DNA of 64,000 bases from Chionis minor. Lineage: Eukaryota; Chordata; Aves; Charadriiformes; Chionididae. The DNA is taken from positions 186,001 to 250,000 of the forward strand of contig VZSF01004772.1 in the NCBI GenBank assembly GCA_013398295.1, written 5' to 3'. The notes below the pieces were generated by a model. It made no database searches, was not told the DNA's origin, and saw only the letters and a list, made by a program, of their open reading frames with translations. The translations under genes were made by a program, and so were the position numbers. The stretch's first letter is position 1. Each line of letters begins with the position of its first letter. This document shows, piece after piece, positions 43,198-58,100 of the stretch.

Positions 43198-46100
43198 GTA
43201 TGTTCTTCGTTGTTCTTTTGAACACGCACTCTCATTATTAAAGAATTGTAAATATCGTAACCTCAATTATAGTAAAAATGCAAATCTCTCTATGAATAGT
43301 GTGATAACAGATGATACCTAGCAAGTCGTCTTGTTGTGATTTAAGTAGTTGTAGTGTGGTTGTTAAGCTCATACAGTAGTGTGTGTTGCTTGAGCAGCTG
43401 AGTTTGTGGAAGGAAGCATGTGCCTGGCCACATTATTGGAGCTGTTGTTGGATTAAGATTGCCTTCATCAGGAGTTCAAAATGAGTTACTGTATTTTGTG
43501 CTAGAAGTGCCAAGACAGAGACATGTGCTTGGTGTTTTTCTGATGTTGCTCTGTCTTACAAATTTTACAGAAGCGTTATTCTATCATCCAAGTGATGAAA
43601 AACATGGTTTTGTAGTAGACCTTTTGAAATGGCTCTTTGGTTGCTGGTGGGATGCTTGTTACTAGTGGTAGAGTGTGGTGCTTTCAAATAGCTGTCCATC
43701 TTTACTCTGGTTGTTTCATCTAGACTAGTGTTACTCACTTTATGCAATAGGACAGTTAGCTTGGAAACAGGAAATGGCAATCTCTGCATTGTTAGGATTT
43801 GTGAATATTCATACATGAGTATGTCTATCTCATAAATGTTTCTTCTTTTCTGGCCTATCCTTCTACTCTTTCTTAATTTGTGTGAATGTAGAAGCAAAAG
43901 CAGCACTGGATAATCAAACTTCTGTAATCTATTTCCCTATTTGTAGACCTGTGTTCTTCATTGTAATCTTTTGAATGCAATACCCATATCTGCAGCTATT
44001 AGAATGGCATTGCCTTATTTTAATGTATTTATGTAAGTTTCTTGCTGTTTTTCATGTCCATGGGAAATGTTTAGCTTTTATAAACTTACGGAAATAGACT
44101 TGTGTGTGTGCTAAATGCACAGTTAGCTATCAGTATTAGTTGTGTACCCATTGCTTTGCTTGTATATGTCTACACGTATGCATTTTTTTTAGTCAGGTCT
44201 GTGAATGTCCTTATTCATATTGCTTTGTTTATTATCTTTCCTCTGCACCTACTTAGCTAGCTTCTTTGTTTCGTATAGTCTAGTAGCAACTCTCACTTTC
44301 TGTTCTGGGAACATCAGGCCTGTCTGTTCCAGGATGGTTTCTGCAATCTGTTTGTTCTCATTCTACTTGATTTCTGATATATTCAACTCTTTTGATCTGC
44401 TTTTTCCGATTAAATCCATTTTCAATTGGAAAAGTAGTCAGACCTTAGTTTAAGATGGTGTCACAAATTACAAAACAATCTTCACCACGTATTTCAAGAA
44501 TCTGCTGGAATAGCTTTATCTGCATGCTCAGTGTCAATATAGCAGGATAAAAGTAAGTTCCAGAACTACTCCAGTAACACTCGTGTATATCTGAGCCATG
44601 GGTTGCATTTGTCACCTTGTTCCTGAATTGTGGGAAACTTCATTGCAGGCATATGTTGTGAATCCTGTTCTCTTACATGATTCTTTGCCTTAAGGACTTT
44701 AGACAGACTTTCTTTCATCTCCTCCAACATCTCAGTAGCAGTATGCTTTCTCCCTTATAGTCCTTGTGCTTCATTGTTTGAAATGCAGCTCATTTCCTTG
44801 CGTTACCTCCTCCCTCAATGATCAGCATTCTTTGGTATGCAAGACACGTCTCGAATATTGTGGCTCCTTGTCCCTCCTTTTCCTAGAATAAGTTTTTATT
44901 TCTGCTTTCCCTATAGCAACAAAGCAGCTGAAAATAAGAGTGATGGAGATGAAGAGAAAGGGTGGGGTGAGGAAGGCAAGGGGTCTCATGCTTCATGCAG
45001 AATGGAGCTGGGGTGAGGCTATGGTATCAACAACACTTACACTTGAGAAGAAACAGAATTCTGCATGGTCAGTCTTTATTTCCCTGAAGAGGCATTTTCA
45101 GAAATTGCATCTTTAGGAGCTTGGGTTTCCCCCCTAATCCTGGGTAGCTGAGGCTTTTCCTTACATATGTACAGGCTAGCATTAGAAAAATCTGATGCCA
45201 GGAATTTGGGATTGTGCATGATCTTTCTTAATGTGACTGATACAGATTACAACTTGATTGAAATCCATCTCACCTGTTGCTGATGATTTTGTCTTAAGGA
45301 TAAGATTTTCTATCATCTCCCTGTCACTTATATAGCAAAGTTCACCTAAATAGCTGGCTATCCATTGCTTGATAGCTTTTGTTCAGGTCTGTAACTACTA
45401 TATTCACGTCATTGCAGTATTGCAGTTGGGCAGATGGAAGTGGAAAGGTGAAGCCATCTTGGGGTATTTGTTGAGAGATATTAGTTGCTTAGCTTAAATA
45501 AGTTTTAATTAGAATAAATTAATTAGTATTATAATATGGTGTGATTTATGCTGTTTGTCTAGCTTTACTTAGCACGAGTAGCTAGAATTGCTGAAGCCTT
45601 TAGGCCACAATAGAGTTGATTTTCTTAGTAATTTTCCTAGCAGCTGGTACAGTGCTGTGTTTAGTCTTTTAGTATAAGAAAAATGTTGATAACGCACTGG
45701 TGTTTTGGTAGAGGTCTTTTGCTAAGTCTGGCACTTTTCAGTTTCCCCTGTTCTGCCACCGAGTGCAAGGTGCACAAGATCTGTAAAGTAGAAGATAAGG
45801 AGGCTACAACCATCATCAGAGACTGCAAGTCGACATGATAAGAGCAGTCAATGGCCTGCCTGGCTGGACACAGAGAAAGAATCCAATAAGGTCTTGGAAG
45901 ACCCCAGACCAAAAGTCAGCATTGGACTAAAAGACGCCTGAACAGCGCATGTTAAGCAATAAGACTTCTTATGCTTCAAAAATCTGTGTTACTTTCTTTC
46001 CTGGCTGGCTGAACCTAGTCAGATAATTTAGCAACTTCAGAAATTGCCGATAGGTTTCCTGTTGATTACAAGTTTACTGTCATCTCTGCCACAAGAGGCT

Positions 46101-49100
46101 TTATAGACTGATACCTCCATCATGTGGGGAAAATGCAAACTGCACGATCCTTGCACGCAGTTTAGAGACTTCAGATTCATTATATCACATACAACTCAAA
46201 CACTATGTATAAAATGCTGTCAGTTATACTGTGTCAAAATACTATTGTTCTTCAAAGTTCAAAGAAAAAAATGAAAGTCAAACTCTAAAGGGAACATTAG
46301 AAGATTGTTGTATGTAAATGGACACATGAACCTATCTTCTAAAATTTCATCTGTGATCAATGGATCTGGAGCTTTCTGAAATTTTTTGCAGCTTATTAAA
46401 AATTTGTGTATAAGGATTAATTTTTTTACTTAAATAATGAGATTTGTCATGATAGTTTTGGAACTACTTAGGTCTTCTGATAGTTTCCTGTGGTTTTCTG
46501 TTTTTTTTTTTTTCTCTCCAAGTTTGTCAAGGAAGTAATTAATTTTCCAGGTCTCAAATTGAGAGGCTAATCCCTTTTCATTTGAGTTCTGTATGGTTTG
46601 GAAATACATGCTTTATATTATAAACACATCTGTTGCTTATCTGAGTTTCAATCTGAAGCAGTGAATTTTGAATTTTTGGCAACAACCAAAATATCAGAGT
46701 GTTATCAACATTTTTCTCATACTAAAAGACTAAGCACAGTGCTGTGCCAGCTGCTAGGAAAATTACTAAGAAAATCGACTCTGTTGTGGCCTGAGGCTTC
46801 AGCAAATCTAGCTACTCATGCTAAGTAAGTGAAGCTAGGTAAACAGCGTAAATCATACCATATTATAACCCTAAGTAATAGGTAATAGGGTTATAACCCT
46901 AAGTTATAGGGTTAGAACATAGAATTTTAGGATGTTAGGCTTGGAAGGCACCTCTGGAGATCATCTAGTGCAACCCCCCTGCCAGAGCAGGTCCACCTAC
47001 AGCAGGTTGCACAGGATGGTGCCCAGGTGGGTTTGGAATGTCTCCAGAGTCGGAGACTCCACCACCTCTCTGGGCAGCCTGTGCCAGTGCTCGGACACCC
47101 TCAAAGGAAAGAAGTTCCTCCTCATGTTCAGATGGAACTTCCTATGTTCAAGTCTGTGCCTGTTACCTCTTGTCCTGTCACTGGGCACCACTAAAAAAGA
47201 CTGGCCTCCTCCTCCTGGCACTCTCCCTTTAAGTATTTATAAGCATTGATGAGATCCCCCCTCAGTCTTCTCTTCTCTAGACTAAAAAGACCCAAAGTCC
47301 CTCAGCCTTTCCTTGTAAAAAAGATGTTCCAGTCCCCTCATCATCTTTGTAGCCCGTTGCTGTACCCTCTCCAGCAGGTCCCTGTTCTTGAACTGGGGAG
47401 CCCAGAACTGGACACAGTACTCCAGATGCGGCCTCACCAGGGCAGAGTAGAGGGGGAGGATGACCTCCCTTGACCTGCTGGCCACATTCCTCTTGATGGA
47501 CCCCAGGATGCCATTGGCCTTCTGGCCACAAGGGCACATTGCTGGCTCATGGTCGTCCTGTTGTCCACCAGGACTCCCAGGTCTGTCTCTGCAGAGCTTC
47601 TGTCCAGCAGGTCAGCCCCCAACCTGTACTGGTGCATGGGGTTATTCCTCCCCAGGTGCGGGACCCTACACTTGCCTTTCTTGAATTTCATACGGTTTCT
47701 CTCTGCCTATTTCCAGCCTGTCCAGGTCATGCTGAATGGCAGCACAACCTTCTGGTGTGTCAGCCACTGTGGCAATTAAGTCACGGACTCCGATGCTTGT
47801 TGCAAGCGAAGACAGCGAAGATTATTATTAGTTACACTTGCTTTATATGTCTTTTCAGAGCATAACTAAAAAGTCATGTTATCACATGGAGCTGTTTGCT
47901 TAACCGCAACATCCTCTTGGAGCAATTTGGAGTTCTTCCTAACCTTCATGCTCCCATGCATGCCGACTGAAGCGACAATGTTTTGTTGACTACCCAAGGT
48001 CGTTTCCGACTCTGTTCCCACAAGCCACCGCTCTCAGCTCAGTGTCACCAGCTAACTTGCTGAGGCTACACTCTGTCCCCTCATCCAGGTCATTGATGAA
48101 TACATTGAACAGGACTGGACCCAGCACTGACCCCTGGGGAACACCACTGCTTACAGGCCTCCAACTAGACTTTGCCCCACTGGTCACAACCCTCTGAGAC
48201 CTACCTGCTAACCCATTGTCAGTCCACCCCGCTGTCCTTTCATCTAACCCACAATTCCTAAGCTTGCCTATGAGGATGCTGTGGGAGACGGTGTCAAAAG
48301 CCTTGCTGAAGTCAAGATAGACAACATCCACTGCCCTGCCTTCATCTATCCATCCAGTCATGCCATTGTAGAAGGCTATCAGATTAGTCAGACGTGACTT
48401 CCCCTCGGTGAATCCATGCTGACTACTTCTGATTTATTCTAATTAAATCTATTCTGATTAAAAATTACTTAAGCTAAACAACTGCTGTCTCTTGACAACT
48501 GTGATTTCCTCTTTTTTTTTTGCCTACTCGCTTTGATCAGTGGATATGTTAATTTTTGAAAAGTTAATCTGGCTTGATTAGATGTTAGCGGATAATAACT
48601 GTGGAAATAAACTTGGGGCTTTCATTTTCAGACATACACGTTTACTGCCGTACTTTTTTTCCTGAATGTTACTCAGTCTGGAGAGGGAGTGAACTTCAGG
48701 CAGTGAAGCTGATACTTTGGGTGCAGTGAGGTTGATACTCCCTGGAATCATTAATCGTATCTTGCTGACAGAGTACATTTCCCCGTGGCTATGCATTTGT
48801 AGCTCTTAGGGCCCTGGGATGTGTTGGCTGTCTTGTGCACATGCAGTCCAGTGGACGTACCTGCGTGCAGTCAGTCGTCTGGGAGGGAAGGGGGCTTTGC
48901 AGCGTGGCCACCGGAGGCTGGCTGTGTGGCAGGGAGGTGCTGGGCGGCACAGCCCTCTGCTGTCGTTCGCTGGGAAATGTGCGGTGTCAACAGCTGTTAC
49001 GGCTCAGCACTGCTTTTGCAGAATGGAAACATATTCTTGAATTTTTAAGATGTAACAGCAAAAGAAATGTTGTAGTGTTAAAACAGTAAAGCGAGATAGA

Positions 49101-52100
49101 AGTAATGAGGAAGGTGGCTGCTGTAAGGCGTGATCTTTTTTGGTTTAATCCCTTTAGGTATGAGTTTCAGTCAGGATGTATTTTTGTTTCTGAGTACTCT
49201 TCTCAGTGTAAGGTTTTAGTTTATGAAATACTTCCAACTGATATGTTACAGATTTATTTCTTTAAAATTCCTACAATACCTACTTATAAGTTGATAATTT
49301 GAAATGTAATTTGGATCTGTAGACTTTCGACTCTAGATTTTACTTGTGTTTTGTAATGGTTGCATTTGCCTTACTAAGTTATAATAACAAGACTAATAAA
49401 TTATGGCTTTTTTGGGTACAGCTGTCTCTGGTGGAAGCAACTCCTTGCTTTCTATGGAATGCACACGTGCAGTCTGTGACCACCTAAATTAAGATCCCAG
49501 ACTTCTTTTCTGTCTTCCAAAGTGTCTCCTGTCCTTTCTTAGCTTTTTAAATTTTTCCGATAGTGTGATGCATGTCACTTGTGCTCTGTTGTGAGGCCAA
49601 AACAAGTGAGACACTTGCTTTTTTTACTTTGTGTCACAGGCATGGTCCTTGGCACTGTTTCTGTGTCCTGGAGCAGAAGATATGGCTTCCAGTTTGCTAG
49701 CATGGGAGATGGTGGCATAGCTCTGAACATATGCATATTTGGGGACTGATGCATTTTCTGTCGTTCCAAATTCATTTAAAAATGAGTTCTATATACCATG
49801 AGTAATGTGCATGTTACAGTTTTGATAATTCAGTTTCATTATTAATCAGCTATCTCAGGTCTCCCACTTGTGCCCTTTACAGTCATCACTGAACTTTGAG
49901 AAACATTCTGAAAATTTTTCGTGGACGGAGAATCGCTATGAAGCAAATCGCAGAAGACACAACTCTTCAGATGGGTTTGATCCTAACATTGGACGGCCTA
50001 ATGGGGGTATAATTTAGCTTTCCTGGAACATTTTGAATAGGTTTACATCATTGCTTTGTAGTACTCTATCTAGAAAAAAAGTCTGATGATATTAGCTCTC
50101 TTATGCTAAATTCTTCTTCTGTAAAAAATAGAGAAAATGGAAAGACAGGTCTTCTGAGAGAGGATGTGATGACTAAGGGTTGGTTAAAGTAGTGTGATTC
50201 CAGGGTTATTTCTCTCTTAAGAAGAATAAGAATGTCAAGTTAATATTCTAGACAACAACAAATAAATGAGCAGCCAGTAAAGGAGGCTTGTCTTAATGTT
50301 GGACTACTATCCACATTCTCTGGCATTGTTTTGTAAGATTCTTCCTTGCTGCTTATGTGAATGAGCTTAAGTTTACTGTGCTATCACATGCCAGAGTATA
50401 GAGCTGCTAACTTAACTTCTGTAAGGATTTTAGGATATTGTATTAAAATTGTTTGTATTTACATGTCTTTAAAATTTAAAAATCTAAGGGCATTTTGGAA
50501 GAAAAGAGAAGAATGGTTGGCGTTCTCAAGGCAGAAATGGTACAGAAAATGTAAACCATCGTGGGGGATACCATGGCGGAGGTTCCCGTGCACGTACCGG
50601 CAATTTCCACTGTGGAAAAGGCCAAGGACTGCATGAAAACAATGTACCTGATAATGAAACTGGGAAAAGGGATGGCAAAGAAGTACCCAAACAGTTTGAG
50701 GCTGAGGATTTTGTAAGTTAATTGTAATTATAATAAACAAGGTTTCATTGTTTCTGCAAGTGCCGTTTTGTCCATTACAAGCTAATTCATGAGATTTCAC
50801 CAGTTTCAGGTCATCATATAAGGGATCACCCTTCCCATAGGTAAGAGGGTGTAAATCATTTCTCCACTAACTTGTTTCCCCTTTTATATCCAATTTTTAT
50901 CATTTTATATTTATTATTGTCACTTAAGTGTTTAAGTGAAACTACAATTGGGTTCCAGTTTACTGTGGTATGTGTATATATTAAATATTACAGAGTTACT
51001 TTACTGGAAACCTGAAGTATTAACAAAGTGATCTTTGTGCCAATGGGCCTTTGAGCCTTCAACCTAGAATTGTTGGATGTAAGAGGAAGGATGAGCTTCC
51101 TTTTTGAAGAACTATCTATCATGGTTTTTTAGTTTCTCTGGACAGTTCATGTAATGGTATTGACTGCTGCCCGAGATGTTTTGTTAGAGAAACAAGTGAG
51201 CATTGACCTATTTGGGTTGGAGGGGAAGTGTCTAGTCTGTCTCCCTTTAAAACTCTTTGACAGCAGAGGCTATACTGCTGATATTATTGTGATTCTTTAT
51301 TTCATTGGTCCCTTTATTCAAGATTCATTTTTTAATAATGATAAAACTTTTTTTCAGCCGTCTTTGAACCCCGAATATGAGAGGGAACCAAACCAGAATA
51401 AATCTTTAGCTGCAGGTGTGTGGGGTGAGTATTTTTGGTGTTTTTAAATGTAAAAATGTAACAGACACCTGAAGCGGTTTTATTTGAAACATAGGAATTT
51501 TTTTTTTTTTTTAGAATTGTAAAGGTATAGATTTAAATTGAAAAGGTGTAGATTGAAATTGAAGAAACTTTGATATTATTACAATGGAAGTATCTTCTTG
51601 TTAGAAAGGTAACACTTCTCTTTGACTATCCATTTATTGGTGTAGATACGGCCACAACTAGGATTCTTTCCTAGAAAAAGTATACATCTTTTTTGTAAAG
51701 ATGTCAAGGATCTGTCTTCACCTTTATTTTCAAGAGGAAATGCAATGAAGGTGGGTCACTTAAACTAGTGATGTGATCGCTAGCTGAAGACCATAAAAGA
51801 ATACTTCTGACTGATGAGAGCTGTTGGAAGAGTTTGGGAAGAAACCCAGGAAGGCTGGGAAAAATAGGTTAGCTTGCAGAGGTTTAGGGTCTCTTCATGG
51901 AAGCAAGTGTCTTAAACTGTTGGTTGTGTTTATAAATTACTTGTCAGAAGTCCAATCCTGAGAACAGGCCTTGAACTGGACTTCAGTCTGGGATTATTTT
52001 CTCATCTCTACCTGATTAGATTTGGCTACCATGTTACAGTTCTGTGGGCTTTAGGTAGTCAGTTGTTCACCCTTAAGAAGGTGGCAGCTTTAGACTGCAC

Positions 52101-55100
52101 AGGTTTTAAAGTAATAAACTTACTTAAAATAAGAACGTTTCTCTTCATGAAGAAATAACTTTAATGAAATACAAAAGCTACTACTTAAACTGTTGCCAAT
52201 ACTGAGATCTGGAGCTTGTTGCTCATTTCAAATGGTGCTTTAATTTGCTGGTTCTTTTTCTCATACTTCCCCAGTATGTTCTGCATTCTTAGGTAACACT
52301 GTATGTAGACCATGCCCTCCATATATATATATCTAATTACTAAGAACTTTTGCAGGAGCATAAACAATTGGTCTGTTTTCCTGTTTTGTGTGTTTAGCTG
52401 CCTTCATGTAAAAGTCAGGAAATGGAGTTATCGTTCAATGAAAGAGCAAAACAATAAATTATTTCCTAATCAAGTTGGGAAAAATACATAGGAAATTGAG
52501 TGTTTTACAACCTTTGCAGCACTCTGGCTGTGGCTGCTGCATGATGCGGCTCAGCTTGATCTGAAGCGACCAAACTTTCCAGGCTCTTTGGATATCACTT
52601 TTCACAAGCAAAGGAAGGAACAGTTCTGTTAGCTACATAAAATCATAGAACGGTTTGGTTTGAAAGGGACCTTTAAAGATCATCTAGTTGAACCTATAAG
52701 CTACAGTGCAGTGGCTTGTTACAGCTTGGTGTCTTAGCTCTGCTATTGCAAGCCTTGTTTTGTAACTGAAAAGCTGAAATTAAGGATATTATTCCCTCTT
52801 AAAGTAAACAATATTCAGGACAGGAGGAATGTCACAATCCTCTTCTAGTGCCTTTTAAAAATGTAGGCTTCTGTTAGACTCCATTTTATCTTGTGTATAT
52901 GTGATGGGAGCATGTATGTGTTATAAAAAGTCTTTTAATAAAGTTTAATGAGAGCTAAGTTTACAGTTATCATGAGTGTTTTATATCTACCTGCTAAACA
53001 AAGCTAAAGTCACTTATGCTCTTAAGATAGGTTTTTTTAAATGTGGCATATGATGACTGTGCCCATGAAGTAGAATTGCTAGAAGGGAGAGAAGATAGTC
53101 CTGGAAAAGGCTGTTAGTGCAGCATTGGAATGCATGTACAAAAAATAATTGAGTGTTTCACTTTATGAAAATTTTAGAGCTTTTTAAATAGGTGTTCTTT
53201 AAAACTGGTAAAAGGAACTTATATAGTGTCATGGTTTGGGCTGAATTGGCTCAAGCAGGTGGAACAATTCCCCCTCTCCTGCTCATTTAGAAGGAACTAT
53301 ACTACTTTAATGAACTATAAAGAATAAAATAATAAAAAGAAAATAATGAAATATATACAAAACTGTATCAAGTTCCCAGGATGACAATTACATCACCAGT
53401 AGGCACTGGGGAAGTCCCAGACTGGACTCAGTGGTGGACGGGAACTGGATTACGGAACTGGATTCCGGAACACACAGATTGGGATCAAAGGCGGACAAAC
53501 AGACAGAGTCCTCCTCGGATGCCAGCCATTGAAGAAAGAGGCTGACCCTTTGGTCCCTCAGCTTTTATACTGAGCATGATGCAGACGGGATGGAATACCC
53601 TGTGGGTCAGTTTTGGGTCACCTGTCCTGTCCGCTCCTCCCCACAGGTGTGACCCCTCTGCGCTTTTCTGCTTCTGACCCTCGAACGGGGCAAATAACAA
53701 AGTTGTCTGCCCTTGGGTGTTACAGCAATAAGTCTAAGCAAGAGCCTTTCTGCACACCATGCCTTGGCATCAGCTATAAACATGGGTCTTATTGCTCTGA
53801 GAGTGAACAGTTTTCTGCACAACATGCAGTTAGAAGAGGCCTAGTTAGAAGGTAGAGTTACTGAACAAGATTGGTCCTGTTTTACCTCAAACCAGGACAG
53901 TTAGTATAACAGATGACTGTATGTTTCTAAATTAGTGTTCTCTTGAGCATGGAAACGTTGTAAGCTTCAGATGTTATGCCCATCTGAGGCATGGAGATAG
54001 GGAAACTGGTTATTGCCATAGTCTACAGTAGTGCACATCTCTTGGCTTATGTTTATAGAGCCTCAGCGTGCAGCATTTGTCTCTAAACTGAGCGGTTAAT
54101 AATACATAAGTGATTATTCTTCTAGTAGCCTTAAAGGGAAATACGAAAACCATAATATCTTTTGAAGATTAAGTAACTGTCAACAACTAATGGTATTTGG
54201 ATTTTTGATTTGCAAACAAGAGCTGTGTAGCTGTCGTCTTTGAAATTGCCAAGTGAAATATTTTACAAATGGTGGTTGTAGAAAATGGAACAGAACTTGT
54301 GTTTATCCAGGTTTGTATGTGTGTTATCTGTGGAACTAATACTGGATGAAGTTCCTGATTTACACCAGTTTGCTTTGGACCATAGGGCAATCCAGTACCT
54401 TATGACCTGGAAACTGAAGACTGTATACACATGAGCACATACATATATACACACACTTTTTTTTTTTTTTCCCCCCAGAGTACCCTTTGAATCCTAAATC
54501 TAGATCTCCAAGGATGCTGGTCATTAAAAAGGGCAGTACAAAAGAACTGCAGATATCTGGATTCCCAGTAGTAGGAAGCCTTCATTCACAGCCAGTAAGG
54601 AATGAAACTGCCACAAGTGTTTATAAAGGGTTAGTCCCGAAACCTGTTACTCCATCTGCAAAGGTGAGTCTTGGATACCAGTGTCATGAATAACATGCTC
54701 AGAAAAATCATGGTGTAATTGTGAATGTGCTTATTTCACCCCTGAAAGTACTGTTCCTAGAGTATTATGTTTTCAACTCTAGCTAAGTGCAGCACACCCC
54801 AAAAGTGAATGCAAACAACGTTTTCTCATTTTTCTTTTTAAACTACACTATAATTGTATCTTTCTTTGTTTCTCATTTACCTTTTATGAGAAGTGCAAGA
54901 GCTGTCCAAGTGGGAAAGAATGTTTTCAACATTCAACATTCATTCTCAGTGTTTCAACAGAGTAGCAATGCCTTTTGTATATACGATTTTAACAGACAAA
55001 TAGATACCTATTGGAGCGATAGAGTCGGCGTAAAAATACCTTCAAAATTTATTGCAGTTATTGGTAGAGATGATGTTACAACCTGTTAGTTTCATTCTGG

Positions 55101-58100
55101 TCCCTTTCCAATGCAACTTTCCATGTTCATCTCTTGATTTTTTTGTTTCAGGAATTTTTTTCTTGAGAGCATATGATGGAGTAGTTCTTAACTCTGCAAT
55201 AACAATAATACTTTTAATTGTTGAAGGCTCACGTTTTTATTCTTAATACCTCAAATATGAGCCTCTTAACTGTTTTGAAATTTGAATCGTTGTATGAAAA
55301 GTGTAGACAGTATTTGTGAGCAGATGAGTTGCTTGTCAACAGTCTCTTTTCCACAAGAAAAGAGGTGTTTGCACTAAATTATGGTAGTGGTTATGATTTG
55401 CTTTTGCTTAATCATTTTTCTGAAGATTCCTGAAAATAATCCTATTGTAGTTAATGTCTCTTTAAATTTTGTTTAGCCTATACAGTGGAAAAACCAAGCA
55501 AAGGAAAATAAACTTGGGAACCAATTTCCTCATGAATCTGCATATCGTGTTGGCAATTTCAGTCCTTTCCGATCAACTGCCAAGGCATTTACTGTATCAC
55601 AGAATTCAGTGAAAGAGGTAAAGCAATGTTTGTAGTTTTTATCAAATCTATAAAATGTTTAATTTGGTTAGATAAGGGTATCAATAAGTTTTATGCAGAA
55701 TTGTATTAAATAGGGTTTTTTTGGAAGTCTGTGTGTGAGAAATAAGAAAGGCACATCACTGGCCTTGAAGTACTGCGCAATTTGTTTTGTAGGTTTGATT
55801 TGGAGTAAAAATGGGCCATTAGGAAGTATAACCTGGTAGGTTTAAAATCAAAACTGCTAATGGTATGATACGCTTCAGAAGGTCCATTGTTTGTTAGCAG
55901 TGCTCCAGAAACTGGCATCTCTGGGTTTACATGTAAGAACTATATATATTGAAATACAACTATCTTCCCTCTGCTTTTGACTGTGGATATATGCGAAAGC
56001 TGAAACTACAGGTGCCAGGGAGTCCTGTTGTCTTTCATTCAAAGTTTTCTGAATGAATAAATTTCTAATATTCTTTCTTTTTCTGACTCTGCACATCAGT
56101 GTAATCGGTCAAATTCTTCATCCCCTGTTGACAAAGTTGGTCAGCCTCGTTTAACAAAATTAACAAGAATGCGGACTGATAAGAAGAGTGAATTTTTGAA
56201 AGCATTGAAACAAGATAGAGTGGAAGAGGAACACGAAGATGAGAATCATGCTGGGCAAGAGAAGGTACTTTTGTTCATGCCTACTGTAGATCCAGCAGTA
56301 GTAGTTTTGAGATGGACCATAAACTACTACTTATTTTGTTGTCAACAGCTGTTAATTCATGGTCTTGAATCTCTAAATGAAGGAAATGATGAATTTAAAA
56401 CATTTTGATGAATTTAAGGGTTGTTCCAAGTATGACTCTTCAGTAAACTTAGTACACTGAACTAATCATAGAATCATAGAATCGTTTAGGTTGGAAAAGA
56501 CCTTTTAAGATCATTGAGTCTGACTGTTAACCTGGCACTGCCAAGTCCACCACTACACCATGTCCCTAAGTGCCGCATCTACATGTCTTTTAAATGCCTC
56601 CAGCAATGGTGACTCAACCACTTCCCTGTTTTGCCTGTTCCAATGCTTGACAGCCCTTTCTGCAAAGAAATTTTTCCTAATATCCAATCTAAACCTCTCC
56701 TGGCAGAACTTGAGGCTGCTTGCTCTTGTCCTGTCACTTTTTACTCGGGGAAGAGATTGAGACCTTGCTACAACCTCCCTTCAGGTAGTTGTAGAGAGCA
56801 ATAAGGTCTCCCCTCAGTCGCCTTTTCTTTAGGCTAAACAACCCCAGTTCCCTCAGCCGCTCCTCATGAGACTTGTGCTCCAGACCCCTCACCAGCTTCG
56901 TTGTGCTTCTCTGGACACGCTCCAGCACATCAGTGTCTGTCTTGTAGGGAAGGGCCCAAAACTGAACACAGTATTCGAGGTGGGGCCTCACTAGTGCTGA
57001 GTACAGGGGAACGATCTCTTCCCTAGTCCTCATGGCCACACTGTTTCGCATACAAGCCAGGATGATATTGGCCTTCTTGGCCACCCGGGCACACTTTTCC
57101 TCTGGGCAGCTTTCCAGCCACTCTTCCCCAAGCCTGTAGTGCTGCAGGGGGTTATTGTGACCAAAGTGCCGGACCCTGCACTTGGCCTTGTTGAACCTCA
57201 TCCCGTTGGCCTCAGCCCATCAATCCAGCCTGTCCGTATTCCTCTGTAGAGCCTTCCTACCCTCAAGCAGATTGGACACTCCTGTCCAGTTTGGTGTCCT
57301 CTGCAAACTTACTGGGGGTGTACTTGATCCCCTTGTACAAATTGTTGATAAAGATATTAAACAGAACCGGCCCTGATACTGAGCCCCGGGGAACACCACT
57401 TGTGACTGGCCACCAACTGGATTTAACTACATTCATTGACACTCTGTTACGCAGTGAAGAGTACGCCTATCCAAGCCATGAGCAGCCAGTTTCTCCAGGA
57501 GAATGCTGTGGGAAACGGTGTCAAAGGCTTTAATAAAGTCCAGGTAAACAGCATCCACAGCCTTTCCCTCATCCACTAGGCGGGTCATTGTGTCATAGAA
57601 GGAGATCAATTTAGTCAAGCAGGACCTGCCTTCCATGAACGCGTGCTGACTGGGCCTGATCACCTGGTTGTCCTGTACGTGCCGTCTGGTGGCACTCCAA
57701 TGATCTGCTCCATAACATTCCCCAGCACTCAGGTCAGACTGACAGGCCTGTAATTCCCCAGGTCCTCCTTGTGGTCCTTCTTGTAGGTGGGCGTCACATT
57801 TGTTATCTTCCAATCAACAGGAACCTCCCTGGTTAGCCAGGAATCGGGTGGTAAATGATGGGCAGTGATTCCGTTCCAATTAGAGTGTTTAGATAGCCTG
57901 GAGTTCTTTATTCTTGGTCTAGTCATAGGTGCAATAGTTCAATTTATGCGTATATAAAGAACATGTTTTGACTTCATAATAGAGAACTTGGAGGCCTAAA
58001 CTGTCTGTTTATAGTATCTGTCAGGTTTTTTTCAATCTGGATTGGTTTATGCAGTGCTTGGGTGGCACTGGAGAATATTTGTGTCAGTGCTATTAGCCAC

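Noticed and set aside
46861..46915. Interstitial telomere repeat
   Set aside because: The CCCTAA motifs derive from the relic target sequence (ATTATAACCCTAA) duplicated in filler, and are not a TTAGGG array.
56734..57201. 155-codon minus-strand frame
   Set aside because: Part of CR1 copy 5 ([23 protein letters not shown]).
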